From assembly GCF_900104955.1 (NCBI RefSeq), contig NZ_FNSI01000001.1, positions 3,196,001 to 3,260,000 on the forward strand: a stretch of DNA of 64,000 nucleotides, in the 5' to 3' direction. Made by a program: the position numbers and the translations under genes. Position 1 is the first letter of the stretch, and each line of letters begins with the position of its first letter. Source of the stretch: Beijerinckia sp. 28-YEA-48 (GTDB lineage: Bacteria > Pseudomonadota > Alphaproteobacteria > Rhizobiales > Beijerinckiaceae). Under the pieces are notes generated by a model. It saw nothing but the letters and a program-made list of their open reading frames with translations. It was not told the DNA's origin and did no database searches. Below, in pieces: positions 8,685 to 15,808 of the stretch.

Positions 8685-10201
8685 GTATTCCCCATTGCCG
8701 AACGAATGGCCGGTTCATCGAAGCCGTTGCCACGTGGAAGATCTGCGACCACCGTGCCCGCCCGCACAGCGAGAATGCGATCACATAAGGACACGAGCTC
8801 GGGCATGTCGGTGGAGGCAACGATGGTGCTGCCTCCAGCGCGCACGAAGTCATCGATGAGCCTGTGGATGCGCGCCTTGGCACCGACATCAATACCCGCC
8901 GTCGGTTCATCGAGGAGCAAGAGACGCAGCTGCCCGATAAGACAGCGGGCAAAAAGCACTTTCTGCTGATTGCCGCCGGAAAGCGCGCCCATTTTCGCGC
9001 TCGGATCGGCAGGTCGCACATCCAGCAAGGTGAGCAGATCCGCAACCGCCGAATCAATCCGCTTGCGATGGAAATACAGTGGATTGGAATAGGCGTTGAT
9101 ATAGGGAAGGATAATGTTCTGACGCACCGTGAGATTGGGAAAAGCGCCGAGGGAGCGCTCGCCGGCAACGAAGCCGAAGCCTGCTTTGATGGCGGCGCCA
9201 GGATCATCGATCACCAGTGAGCCAGCGCCCGTATCGACCTGTATCGTTTGATCCCCAAGGCCAAACAGCTTGCGTACGCTGGAGGCAGCGCCACTGCCGA
9301 TGAGACCAGCGACGCCAACGACTTCGCCGCTCGCCACCGCAATCTTGCGCCGGCCCAACGGCACGGCGAGGACGCTTTCGTCGCGCCGCGCACTGACCCT
9401 GCTTTCCACCAGCACTGTCGTGCGTCCGCTCATCGCAAGGGTCACGGCGGCTTCGTCGAAATTCTGCGCGCTGAATTCACCGGCAAGCTGTCCGTCGCGC
9501 AATACCATGCAGCGCTCCGCGATGTGGCGCACTTCCGGCAGACGATGCGTGATGTAGATGATCGCCACACCATCGCGCTTGAGGCCGACGAGCACGTCGA
9601 GCAGGCGTTCCGTGTCGGCATCGCCCAGGGAAGCCGTGGGCTCATCGAGGATCAGCACCTTCGCCTGATTCGTCAGAGCTCGGGCGACCACCACCATCTG
9701 ACGCTCAGCAAAGGAGAGCCGGCCGACTTTTACATCAGGATCAATCGAGCTGCCCAGCCGCGCCAGAATGGCGGTGGATGTCTCGCGCATCCGCTTGCGA
9801 TCAAGGGACGGAACAAAGCCGAGCATGCGGCGTGCAGGAATGGCAGAGAGACAAATATTTTCGGCGACCGAGCGTTGGCCGGCGACCTGCAATTCCTGCG
9901 GGATCAGGACAATCCCAGCAGCGATAGCGTCGGGCGGCGCCGCGAAGACCTGCGGTTTGCCATCAATGAGGATTTCGCCTTCGTCGGGCTGATAGACGCC
10001 AGAAAGAATTTTGATGAGGGTCGATTTGCCGGCGCCATTTTCGCCGAGCAACGCCAGGGCTTCGCCACGATGGACGGCGAGCGACACGTTGCGCAGTGCT
10101 AAAGTGGCGCCGAAGCGCTTGCTGATATGGCGCACGAGGCCAGCCGGGGCCGTTTCCGCCGAGGCCATGCCGCCCGGCAGGGGATGATCGGAATTGCGCA
10201 C
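8681..10201 (-). CDS. Ribose-type ABC transporter double ATPase
   Basis: A 506-residue duplicated ATPase (RbsA/MglA-like). The first cassette has an intact Walker A (GENGAGKST), signature (LSFAERQ) and Walker B (VLILDEPTASL). The second cassette has a degenerate Walker A (GLIGSGAAS) but good signature (LSGGNQQK) and Walker B (LLLLDEPTAGID), which is normal for this family. I use the GTG at 10201 because GAGGAAA lies 6 bp upstream. An in-frame ATG at 10168 lacks a ribosome site. It is the first gene of the operon. A promoter with an operator-like palindrome between -35 and -10 lies at 10227-10270. Confidence 0.92.
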   Translation of the reverse strand: MRNSDHPLPGGMASAETAPAGLVRHISKRFGATLALRNVSLAVHRGEALALLGENGAGKSTLIKILSGVYQPDEGEILIDGKPQVFAAPPDAIAAGIVLIPQELQVAGQRSVAENICLSAIPARRMLGFVPSLDRKRMRETSTAILARLGSSIDPDVKVGRLSFAERQMVVVARALTNQAKVLILDEPTASLGDADTERLLDVLVGLKRDGVAIIYITHRLPEVRHIAERCMVLRDGQLAGEFSAQNFDEAAVTLAMSGRTTVLVESRVSARRDESVLAVPLGRRKIAVASGEVVGVAGLIGSGAASSVRKLFGLGDQTIQVDTGAGSLVIDDPGAAIKAGFGFVAGERSLGAFPNLTVRQNIILPYINAYSNPLYFHRKRIDSAVADLLTLLDVRPADPSAKMGALSGGNQQKVLFARCLIGQLRLLLLDEPTAGIDVGAKARIHRLIDDFVRAGGSTIVASTDMPELVSLCDRILAVRAGTVVADLPRGNGFDEPAIRSAMGNT

Positions 10202-10226
10202 GAGCGTTTCCTCGATGAATGGCGCT

Positions 10227-10270
10227 ACAATATCGAATGCTATTCGTTTGTCAATAATATCGAATGGTAG
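10227..10270 (-). promoter_or_regulatory. Promoter with spacer operator for the ABC transporter operon
   Basis: On the minus strand TTGACA (complement of 10249-10254) and TATTGT (complement of 10227-10232) are separated by 16 bp. The palindrome CGAATGCTATTCG (10234-10246) fills the spacer, a classic repressor position. AATATCGAATG occurs twice in direct orientation, beginning at 10229 and 10256 (27 bp apart). The same module recurs with identical internal spacing at 12688-12711 in front of the NicX-like operon. The expected transcript leader is about 20 nt. Confidence 0.65.
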
Positions 10271-10311
10271 TTATTATTGATGCGCGACGACCCGTAGCGA
10301 GGGTTGCCGCG

Positions 10312-11157
10312 CTATCGAGCTTCAGTGAGCACGACCTGCTTCATCCAAGATGCTGCCGCCTCGATCCAGAAGCTGTTGGCGCGCGCGGCCGAGGTGATGG
10401 CGGTGATGTGGTCCTCATCCGGCAGTTCGAGCGTCTGCACCTGCGCGCCCTTCGTCTTGAGTACCATGTGAAACTTATGCGCCTGCGTGATCAGGTGCGG
10501 AAAATCGCGCGAGCCGAAGGCGAGAAGAAAGGGCACGGTCGTGACCTGTGTCACGAAGGCCGGGCTGGCCGGCACTTCGTTCAAGCTGTCCTCAGTGCCG
10601 AGAAAGCGCGGGCGCGCGGCAAAACCTGAGCCGGGCGTAAAATCATAACTGCCGGACACCGGCAAGCAGCCCTTCAGGACATTGTCCGGCAGCCGACGCG
10701 ATGCCTGCCAATTGCCGCGCACGGCCAAATGGCTCGCAAGATGCCCGCCGGCCGAATGGCCACCCAGAAAGAAACGCTCGCGATGCAAGCCATAGATGCC
10801 GGCAAGACTATGGACCTTGCCAATAGCATCGGCGATGTCATTGACATTGGCAGGAAAGACAAACTGCGGCGCCAGGCGATAGCCGACCGTTACGAGCGAA
10901 ATGCCGTGAGCATTAAGGGGCGGCGCCAGGAAATTCATCTCTTCTTTATAGCCATTGGTCCAGCCGCCGCCGTGCATGAAGATGAGAGTAATGCCAATCG
11001 GCTGGGCCGCCGGAAAGACCATGATGCTCTGGCTCGGATGAACACCATAGGCATGCTCATATCCTTCAAGACCTTCACTCAACATCATGCAGGCATCGCG
11101 GTAAGCGCGGCCGAACTCCGAGAACGGCTCCTGCTCCGGATAATCGTCGATACGCAT
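10312..11157 (-). CDS. Alpha/beta hydrolase (arylformamidase/BD-FAE-like)
   Basis: A 281-residue alpha/beta hydrolase. The oxyanion motif HGGGW (residues 62-66), nucleophile elbow GHSAGG (Ser135), Asp218 (GSRDFP) and His250 (DEDHI) form a plausible complete triad. HGGGW followed by a GHSAGGHLA elbow resembles kynurenine formamidase and related amide or ester hydrolases. An open frame extends 39 codons further, but the ATG at 11157 lies 1 bp after the RidA stop and begins the conserved sequence. It is the last gene of a NicX-like, RidA, hydrolase operon. By analogy with the nicotinate pathway, where an alpha/beta hydrolase (NicD) deformylates the ring-cleavage product, it may hydrolyse an N-formyl or amide intermediate; this is inference. 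Confidence 0.85.
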   Translation of the reverse strand: MRIDDYPEQEPFSEFGRAYRDACMMLSEGLEGYEHAYGVHPSQSIMVFPAAQPIGITLIFMHGGGWTNGYKEEMNFLAPPLNAHGISLVTVGYRLAPQFVFPANVNDIADAIGKVHSLAGIYGLHRERFFLGGHSAGGHLASHLAVRGNWQASRRLPDNVLKGCLPVSGSYDFTPGSGFAARPRFLGTEDSLNEVPASPAFVTQVTTVPFLLAFGSRDFPHLITQAHKFHMVLKTKGAQVQTLELPDEDHITAITSAARANSFWIEAAASWMKQVVLTEAR

Positions 11158-11158
11158 T

Positions 11159-11554
11159 TCAACCGACCTTCGCGACAGCGGCCATTTCCACCAGCCATTC
11201 TTCTTTGACGAGATCGGCGCGGATGCAATAGCGCGGCGGGAACGCTGCGTCGCCGAAGAAGGCACGATAGGCATCGTTCATCGCCGCATAGTCGGCGAAA
11301 TTCCTGATGAAGATCTGCACCGAGACGATATCGGCCATGGTGCCCCCCGCCGTTTCGACGATACTTCGCATCAACCGCAGAACTTCCTGGGTCTGCGCCT
11401 TGATGTCGCCAACGCCAATGGTCTTGCCGTCAGCATCAATGGCGACAAGACCAGCGGTATGAACCCATCCATCAGCGCTTTTGGCGCCAAGGGAATAGGG
11501 CGCCGCCGGCTTGGACATGCCGGCCGGCAGAAGCTGCGACCAGCCCATGGTCAA
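11159..11554 (-). CDS. RidA/YjgF/YER057c/UK114 family protein
   Basis: A 131-residue trimeric RidA-family protein, the family of enamine/imine deaminases. Family features are the N-terminal P-A-A-P-Y-S-x-G pattern, LVAIDADGK, and the end segment FPPRYCIRADLVKEEWLVEMAAVA, with the conserved Arg in FPPR that binds the substrate carboxylate in RidA. Its ATG overlaps the stop of the NicX-like gene by 4 bp, so it is translationally coupled. RidA homologues act as 2-aminomuconate or related deaminases in N-heteroaromatic pathways, which fits this operon. Confidence 0.9.
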   Translation of the reverse strand: MTMGWSQLLPAGMSKPAAPYSLGAKSADGWVHTAGLVAIDADGKTIGVGDIKAQTQEVLRLMRSIVETAGGTMADIVSVQIFIRNFADYAAMNDAYRAFFGDAAFPPRYCIRADLVKEEWLVEMAAVAKVG

Positions 11555-12645
11555 GCCGCGATCCGACGCGCGTCAATTGGCTTGACGCGCATTTTTTCGT
11601 CAACCACGACGCCAGCATCAACGATGACCTTGCCATCGAGTGCCACGCTGCAATCGAACATCGGCAGATCGAGATGGGCCGGCGTTGAATTGGTGCCGCC
11701 GCCTTGATCGTCAGGGCCGGTGGAAAAGAGGAAGACGCCAGGCCAAGCCCGTGTGTGGCTGGCGATGCGGTTGATGTCGTGTCCGTAAAGCGCAATTTGA
11801 TCGAGATAGGAATTCGGGTTGAGCCCCCAGCCGAGATGTGAAACCGCATAGGGCCGCATGTCATTGGCGTTGATTTGGTGGCTTTTCATGAATTGCCGCA
11901 TCAGGCGCGCATCGCTGCCATGGCCGTCGATTTTGACGATATGGCCTTTCTCGATCGTCAGGCGCACTTCGCCTTCGAAATAGCGTACGTAAGGCAGGAT
12001 CCAAGCATCGCCAGGGCTCAACACGACTGTGCCTTCGCTCTCGCCAGGATTGGCCCAGGTGGAAAAATGCGCGGCGCCCCAGGTGTCGACATGACCGGGC
12101 TCATCCGCGTAGCCCCATTGGCACACAGTGTTGAGTTTGCCGAGCTTGGCGACGAAGTCCGTGCCCGCGGCGCTGGTGACGCGCATTTCCTTGGATGCAG
12201 CACAAAGATCGCGCGCGTATTTGACCGCTTCCTTGAGGCCAGGAGGCGACATCAGGCGCTTGAGCTCATCAGGACCATCGATCACGAGCAGGAAGCGCGT
12301 GCCTTTTCTGCGCGCCTGTTGCATCCAAGGCGAGCCCAAAGCCACATGAAAGACCAGCACGAGATCGGCGGAGTAGATCGCCTGAATGGCGCCAGGCAGC
12401 GCCGAGATCGTATCGCCGCCGCCTTGGCTGGCAATCATATTGGGATGGAAGGGCGTTGAAATTTTGATCTCAAATATTCGGACGCCGAGATCATCGGCAG
12501 CGGCGAAAGCCGCCTGAATATAATCTTGTCGCGTGGTGAGGTCGGTCACCAAAACGACCTGCGATCCCGCTTTGACTTTGCAGAGTTCGAGTTCCTGACG
12601 GAACAGAAATGACAGTTCGGCCTGGTTGGTGGTCTCGCTCGACAC
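11551..12645 (-). CDS. NicX-like / M29-related metal-dependent enzyme (putative 2,5-dihydroxypyridine dioxygenase family)
   Basis: A 364-residue protein related to 2,5-dihydroxypyridine 5,6-dioxygenase (NicX), itself a relative of M29 aminopeptidases. The C-terminal HLDLP (His324, Asp326) corresponds to the His-x-Asp iron ligands of NicX. Other candidate ligands are Glu182, His185 and His193 in the DEPGHVDTWGAAHFS segment and His270 in SHLGWGLNP. It is the first gene of a three-gene operon with RidA and an alpha/beta hydrolase. Such a trio suggests oxidative cleavage of an N-heterocycle followed by deamination and hydrolysis. An aminopeptidase-like role is the main alternative. The ATG at 12645 has GGGAGAGG a few bases upstream. 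Confidence 0.75.
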   Translation of the reverse strand: MSSETTNQAELSFLFRQELELCKVKAGSQVVLVTDLTTRQDYIQAAFAAADDLGVRIFEIKISTPFHPNMIASQGGGDTISALPGAIQAIYSADLVLVFHVALGSPWMQQARRKGTRFLLVIDGPDELKRLMSPPGLKEAVKYARDLCAASKEMRVTSAAGTDFVAKLGKLNTVCQWGYADEPGHVDTWGAAHFSTWANPGESEGTVVLSPGDAWILPYVRYFEGEVRLTIEKGHIVKIDGHGSDARLMRQFMKSHQINANDMRPYAVSHLGWGLNPNSYLDQIALYGHDINRIASHTRAWPGVFLFSTGPDDQGGGTNSTPAHLDLPMFDCSVALDGKVIVDAGVVVDEKMRVKPIDARRIAA

Positions 12646-12680
12646 GGCGCCTCTCCCTCAAAATTGAGCCATGCGAGGTC

Positions 12681-12730
12681 TTAAAAACGAATACCGTTCG
12701 ATTGTCAATAACAAATATCATTCGATATTA
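12681..12730. promoter_or_regulatory. Divergent promoter/operator region between NicX-like operon and TTT receptor
   Basis: CGAATACCGTTCG (12688-12700) is followed by TTGTCAATAA (12702-12711), the same module and spacing as at 10234-10257. Read on the minus strand, TTGACA (complement of 12703-12708) would be the -35 of the NicX-like operon, with the CGAAT palindrome in the spacer. On the plus side AATATC-ATTC-GATATT (12714-12729) is an inverted repeat that overlaps a possible -10 (GATATT) for the receptor gene, with TTGTCA at 12702-12707 as -35. One regulator probably controls both directions. Confidence 0.6.
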
Positions 12731-12804
12731 GGACTGGTCGTCCCGTCGACGCTTTTGGCTTATCCTTGCGCAAACATCAGAAAATCAAAATCAGCGGAGG
12801 AAAC

Positions 12805-13782
12805 ATGGCCCGTTTGCACAGCATGCTGAAATTGGCTCTCATCGTGTGTGGCCTCGTAGCGGCCCTGCCTGCCACGCCCGCCTTCGCCGTCTATCCGGAC
12901 CGCCCCATCAAGATCATTCTCGGCTTTCCCGCCGGCAGCGGCGCCGACATCATGTGCCGATGGTTCGCGCAAAAGCTGACCGAGGTGTCCGGCGCCACCG
13001 TCGTTATCGACAACAAGCCGGGTGCAGCGGGCAACATCGCCTCGGAAGCCATCGCCTCGGCGAAACCCGATGGCTATACGATCCTCTTCGGCGGCGTGGC
13101 TGGCCTCGCCGCGAGCCCGGCTATCTACAAGAACCTGCGCTTCGACACATTGAAAGACATCGAGCCGGTGACGGCTGTCGCCGAACTGGTGTTCGCGCTC
13201 GCCGTCCATCCGCAACTGCCGGTGAAGAATGTCGCCGATCTCACCGCTTATCTGCGCAACAAGGGACCGAAAGCCACCTATGGTTGGGCTGTCACATCGG
13301 CCATCGCCTCGACGGTGCTCTATCTGAAGGAAGCCAATCTCGACGTCACCCAGGTCACCTATAAGGCGACGGGCCAGGCGATTTCCGATGTCGCCGCCCA
13401 GCAGGTCGATTTCGCCTTCGGCGATGTCATGTATGTGCTCGGCCAGCAGCATGCCGGCAAGGTGAGGATATTGGCGACGACCGGCACGCGGCGCCCATCA
13501 GCCGCACCTGATATTCCGACCATGCAGGAATCCGGCGTGCCGAGCGTGGTCGTCGCGCCTTGGTGGGCCGTCTTCGTTCCCGCCGGCGTGCCGCGCGAGA
13601 TCAACGATCAACTGGCCACCTGGTTCAATCAGATCACCGCCATGCCCGAGACCAAGGATTTCCTGAAATCGCAAGGCGGCGATCCGCTGCTCGGCGATCG
13701 CGACTATGTGCGCAAGCGCCTTGTCAGCGACATGGACTATTGGCGCAACATCAGCAAGCTGGCCAATCTCACGCCGCAGTAA
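12805..13782 (+). CDS. Tripartite tricarboxylate transporter (TTT) substrate-binding protein, Bug/TctC family
   Basis: A 325-residue periplasmic receptor of the Bug family. A signal peptide (MARLHSMLKLALIVCGLVAA ending near AFA) precedes the mature motif YPDRPIKIILGFPAGSGADI, which is diagnostic. I choose the ATG at 12805 because GGAGGAA lies just upstream; an upstream in-frame ATG at 12766 has no ribosome site. No TctA or TctB membrane gene is in the window, so this is an orphan receptor, as is common for Bug proteins. It is divergent from the NicX-like operon and shares its operator region, suggesting a carboxylate or N-aromatic acid ligand. Confidence 0.93.
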   Translation: MARLHSMLKLALIVCGLVAALPATPAFAVYPDRPIKIILGFPAGSGADIMCRWFAQKLTEVSGATVVIDNKPGAAGNIASEAIASAKPDGYTILFGGVAGLAASPAIYKNLRFDTLKDIEPVTAVAELVFALAVHPQLPVKNVADLTAYLRNKGPKATYGWAVTSAIASTVLYLKEANLDVTQVTYKATGQAISDVAAQQVDFAFGDVMYVLGQQHAGKVRILATTGTRRPSAAPDIPTMQESGVPSVVVAPWWAVFVPAGVPREINDQLATWFNQITAMPETKDFLKSQGGDPLLGDRDYVRKRLVSDMDYWRNISKLANLTPQ

Positions 13783-13822
13783 CAAATCACAACGAAGCAA
13801 GACGTTGCGAAACCAAACAGTA

Positions 13823-13857
13823 AGCGCCGGCCGATGCCGGGCGGCGCTCTATTTTTT
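13823..13857. terminator. Intrinsic terminator between the TTT receptor and slipin genes
   Basis: AGCGCCG (13823-13829) pairs with CGGCGCT (13842-13848) around a GC-rich loop and is followed by ATTTTTTC on the plus strand. It ends the receptor transcript and lies at the end of the convergent slipin gene. Confidence 0.8.
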
Positions 13858-14999
13858 CAGTCGCGCAGCTTGACGAGATCGTTCATCAAGCCACCCGTCC
13901 CATTGTGGATGGTGAGACGCTCCACCTTGCCGGCAATGGCTTCCAGAGCCTCAAGCTCCTTCAGCCGCAGCATGACCGGGTTCTCGGCCATGACCTTCGC
14001 CGTGTTGAGAAGCGAACGGGTCGCGTTCGTCTCCTCGCGGCGGCGAATGACATTGGCCTCGGCCTGCTTTTCCGCCGTCACGACCTGATTGAGAATCTCG
14101 CGCATCTCACCCGGCAGGATCACGTCCTTGAGTTCGATGTTCGAGATCTCGATCCCGATCGCCGCCATGTTCTCGCGAACCTTGCCGGCAGCCTCTTCGT
14201 TGATCGTCACCTTGCTTGCAAGGATCTGATCGAGCGTCAGGTTGCCGAGCGTACGACGGAAGACGACCTGCAACGCGCGGTAGAGCGCATCGGTGAAGTC
14301 CTTCACCTCGTTCACCGCCTTGACCGGGTCAACGACACGGTATTCAGCGGCGATGTTGATGCGGATCGTCACACGGTCACGAGTCAGGAGTTCCTGTCCC
14401 GTGACATCGAGCGCCTGCCACTTCTGGTCGATCACCTTCACCTGCACGCCCTTGCCGACGTTCCAGAAGCCGTGCATGCCGGCATCGAGCTCACCGACCT
14501 GCTTCCCATCGATGGAGAGCAGACCCACCTGCCCGTCATTGACAAGATGCATGCTCAACGCCTCGGTCTTGCGGACCTGAACGATGCGGCGCATCAGCGT
14601 GGGATCAACCGCGAGGCTGTCCGACACATCGATACGCGTTTCCGCCCACGGCCCCGCATCGTTCCAGACGATGAGCTTCTGGTTCGGCCGCATCACCGCG
14701 AAAATCGCGCCGTCGCGCTCGATCACCACGATTTCGGCGGCGGCCGTACGGAAGACGGTCAGATGCTGGTTCGCGACATCCGGGAGCTTGTCGAAAAGGG
14801 CATGTTCATAGATCGAAACGAACACGCCATTGGTCAAGTCGCATCGCACGAACTCCAGACTGTTCTGGCGGTTCGGGAGATGATGAATGCCGGGACCATA
14901 GACGCCAAGCAGCTCGCCCTTGTGCAGAGCGACGATGCGTTCGTTTTCCTTCACTAGGACATGCTTGCGTCCCAGGATCTTATCAAGAAGCTTTGCCAT
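13857..14999 (-). CDS. Slipin family protein (SPFH/band-7 domain)
   Basis: A 380-residue SPFH (stomatin/prohibitin) protein. The N-terminal part (residues 1-140) is a less typical beta-rich region; the band-7 core runs from about residue 150 to 300 (VKVIDQKWQALDVTGQELLTRDRVTIRINIAAEYRV, given here in pieces by position), with the conserved ISNIELKDVILPGEMREILNQV segment and a charged coiled coil (EKQAEANVIRRREETNATRSLL). There is no strong N-terminal membrane helix. GAAGGAG precedes the ATG. About 300 bp upstream on the same strand lie two tandem tRNA-like sequences, so the transcript may carry both. To my knowledge slipins recur beside RtcB-type RNA repair operons, but no rtcB, rtcA or rtcR is in this window. 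Confidence 0.88.
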   Translation of the reverse strand: MAKLLDKILGRKHVLVKENERIVALHKGELLGVYGPGIHHLPNRQNSLEFVRCDLTNGVFVSIYEHALFDKLPDVANQHLTVFRTAAAEIVVIERDGAIFAVMRPNQKLIVWNDAGPWAETRIDVSDSLAVDPTLMRRIVQVRKTEALSMHLVNDGQVGLLSIDGKQVGELDAGMHGFWNVGKGVQVKVIDQKWQALDVTGQELLTRDRVTIRINIAAEYRVVDPVKAVNEVKDFTDALYRALQVVFRRTLGNLTLDQILASKVTINEEAAGKVRENMAAIGIEISNIELKDVILPGEMREILNQVVTAEKQAEANVIRRREETNATRSLLNTAKVMAENPVMLRLKELEALEAIAGKVERLTIHNGTGGLMNDLVKLRD

Positions 15000-15305
15000 G
15001 TTCGTTACTCCTTCGGTGCGCTAAGTCATCGACCGAATTTTCCTTTCGCTTGTTTACGTTCATATGCCCCGGCAATGATCCGGGAGCCGGTGGCAAAGAG
15101 CGCTTGCGGACCTGCGGGAGCGGACGTCACAGCATGCGAGCGGGCGTCTGGAGCAAAGCTCCTTCGGCCGACCAGCCTGCGGCTTCATCTTCACCGCGTT
15201 TCAAGCTTGCGCCCCAGGCTTCAGAACGGCCAAAAGACCTTTCGGCCTTCAGTCCGCCTTCGGCATTCCGGCTCCCGAACCGTCAAGATCGAACACCTTG
15301 GCAGG
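15000..15305 (-). other. Leader between tRNA-like genes and slipin
   Basis: No gene is supported in these 306 bp. On the minus strand there are small hairpins, for example GGAGC-TTT-GCTCC and GGCC arms around AAAGGTCTTTT-type sequence, and a T-arm-like piece (CAAG-GTGTTCGAT-CTTG) just after the second tRNA-like sequence. It would be the untranslated leader of slipin if transcription starts upstream of the tRNA-like pair. Confidence 0.4.
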
Positions 15306-15379
15306 GTGTTTGGAGAAGGAGTCGAACCTTCGACAGTCAGATCCGCAGTCTGATGCTCTACCCACTGAGCTATCCAATG
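15306..15379 (-). tRNA. tRNA-like sequence B, anticodon GCG (Arg), mismatched acceptor end
   Basis: Read on the minus strand this has exact tRNA geometry (73 nt): T8-A9, D arm GCTC-AGTGGGTA-GAGC, anticodon stem TCAGA/TCTGA with 7-nt loop CTGCGGA, variable loop CTGTC, T arm GAAGG-TTCGACT-CCTTC. The anticodon is GCG, which would read the Arg codon CGC. Bacteria normally use ACG (inosine) for this box, so GCG is unusual. The acceptor pairs TTGGA/TCCAA but the first two pairs are mismatched (C-C, A-A), and the 3' end is ACCC rather than ACCA. It starts within the encoded CCA of the other tRNA-like sequence. It is probably not a normal elongator. Confidence 0.55.
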
Positions 15380-15450
15380 GTGCAAATAATGGGACTCGAA
15401 CCCATGCCTTCGGCACTAAGGCCGGCGCTCTACCCCTGAGCTATATCCGC
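15378..15450 (-). tRNA. tRNA-like sequence A, six-base anticodon loop, encoded CCA
   Basis: On the minus strand: acceptor GCGGATA pairs with TATTTGC (two G-U pairs), followed by A73 and an encoded CCA. The D arm is GCTC-AGGGGTA-GAGC and the T arm ATGGG-TTCGAGT-CCCAT, both perfect. The anticodon arm is abnormal: CGGC pairs with GCCG around a six-base loop, CTTAGT, with only four base pairs. The total with CCA is 73 nt, three short of standard. Acceptor and T arm look maintained while the decoding end is damaged, so this is either a decaying tRNA or a tRNA-like RNA with another role. It lies immediately 5' of sequence B and upstream of slipin on the same strand. Confidence 0.55.
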
Positions 15451-15767
15451 ATTCCGACCTTCGACGTGGCGTCCGTATACAGAACGGCAGAACCGACTGC
15501 ACGGGAGGAGGTTTTGAACTCCGTCCGTTGACATCCGCATCGAGTGACGACCGGGAGGGCGCGTTTAATCGCCTTCATACGCAATCACAAGCGCAAATCT
15601 TTATCGCGCGCGAAACAGCAAGGCGATGTTGCGCAACGGCAACAGGCAGCACCACGTGCGAACAGCCTGGCAGCCGACGAGAGAGAGTGCTGATATATAT
15701 GGACAGCGCGTTTCTGCGTTGCTTGAGGTGCCGCGAATGGCCTGCCGAAGTTTGCAACGCCTTGAGT
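15451..15767. other. Intergenic region upstream of the tRNA-like pair
   Basis: I find no supported gene here. A minus-strand segment at 15638-15654 resembles a sigma-54 promoter (GG then GC) but the spacing is one base too long. No good sigma-70 promoter stands out. This region must hold the promoter of the tRNA-like and slipin unit if they are co-transcribed. Confidence 0.4.
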
Positions 15768-15802
15768 GAAAGGACAGCGGCACAGAGCTTCGCTGTCCTT
15801 TC
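15768..15802 (-). terminator. Terminator-like hairpin after matB
   Basis: A perfect 12-bp inverted repeat, GAAAGGACAGCG (15768-15779) and CGCTGTCCTTTC (15791-15802), encloses an 11-base loop and lies 7 bp beyond the matB stop. The U-tract is short, but position and stem strength support termination. Confidence 0.7.
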
Positions 15803-15808
15803 GCCCGA

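Noticed and set aside
15500..15527. A third tRNA remnant (T-arm-like GGAG-TTCAAAAC-CTCC)
   Set aside because: Only a T-arm-like hairpin is visible; no D or anticodon arm can be matched.
15638..15654. Sigma-54-like promoter on the minus strand upstream of the tRNA-like pair
   Set aside because: It reads TGGTGCTGCCTGTTGCC, but the GG and GC elements are 11 bases apart instead of 10, and sigma-54 spacing is strict. No RtcR-like activator is nearby.
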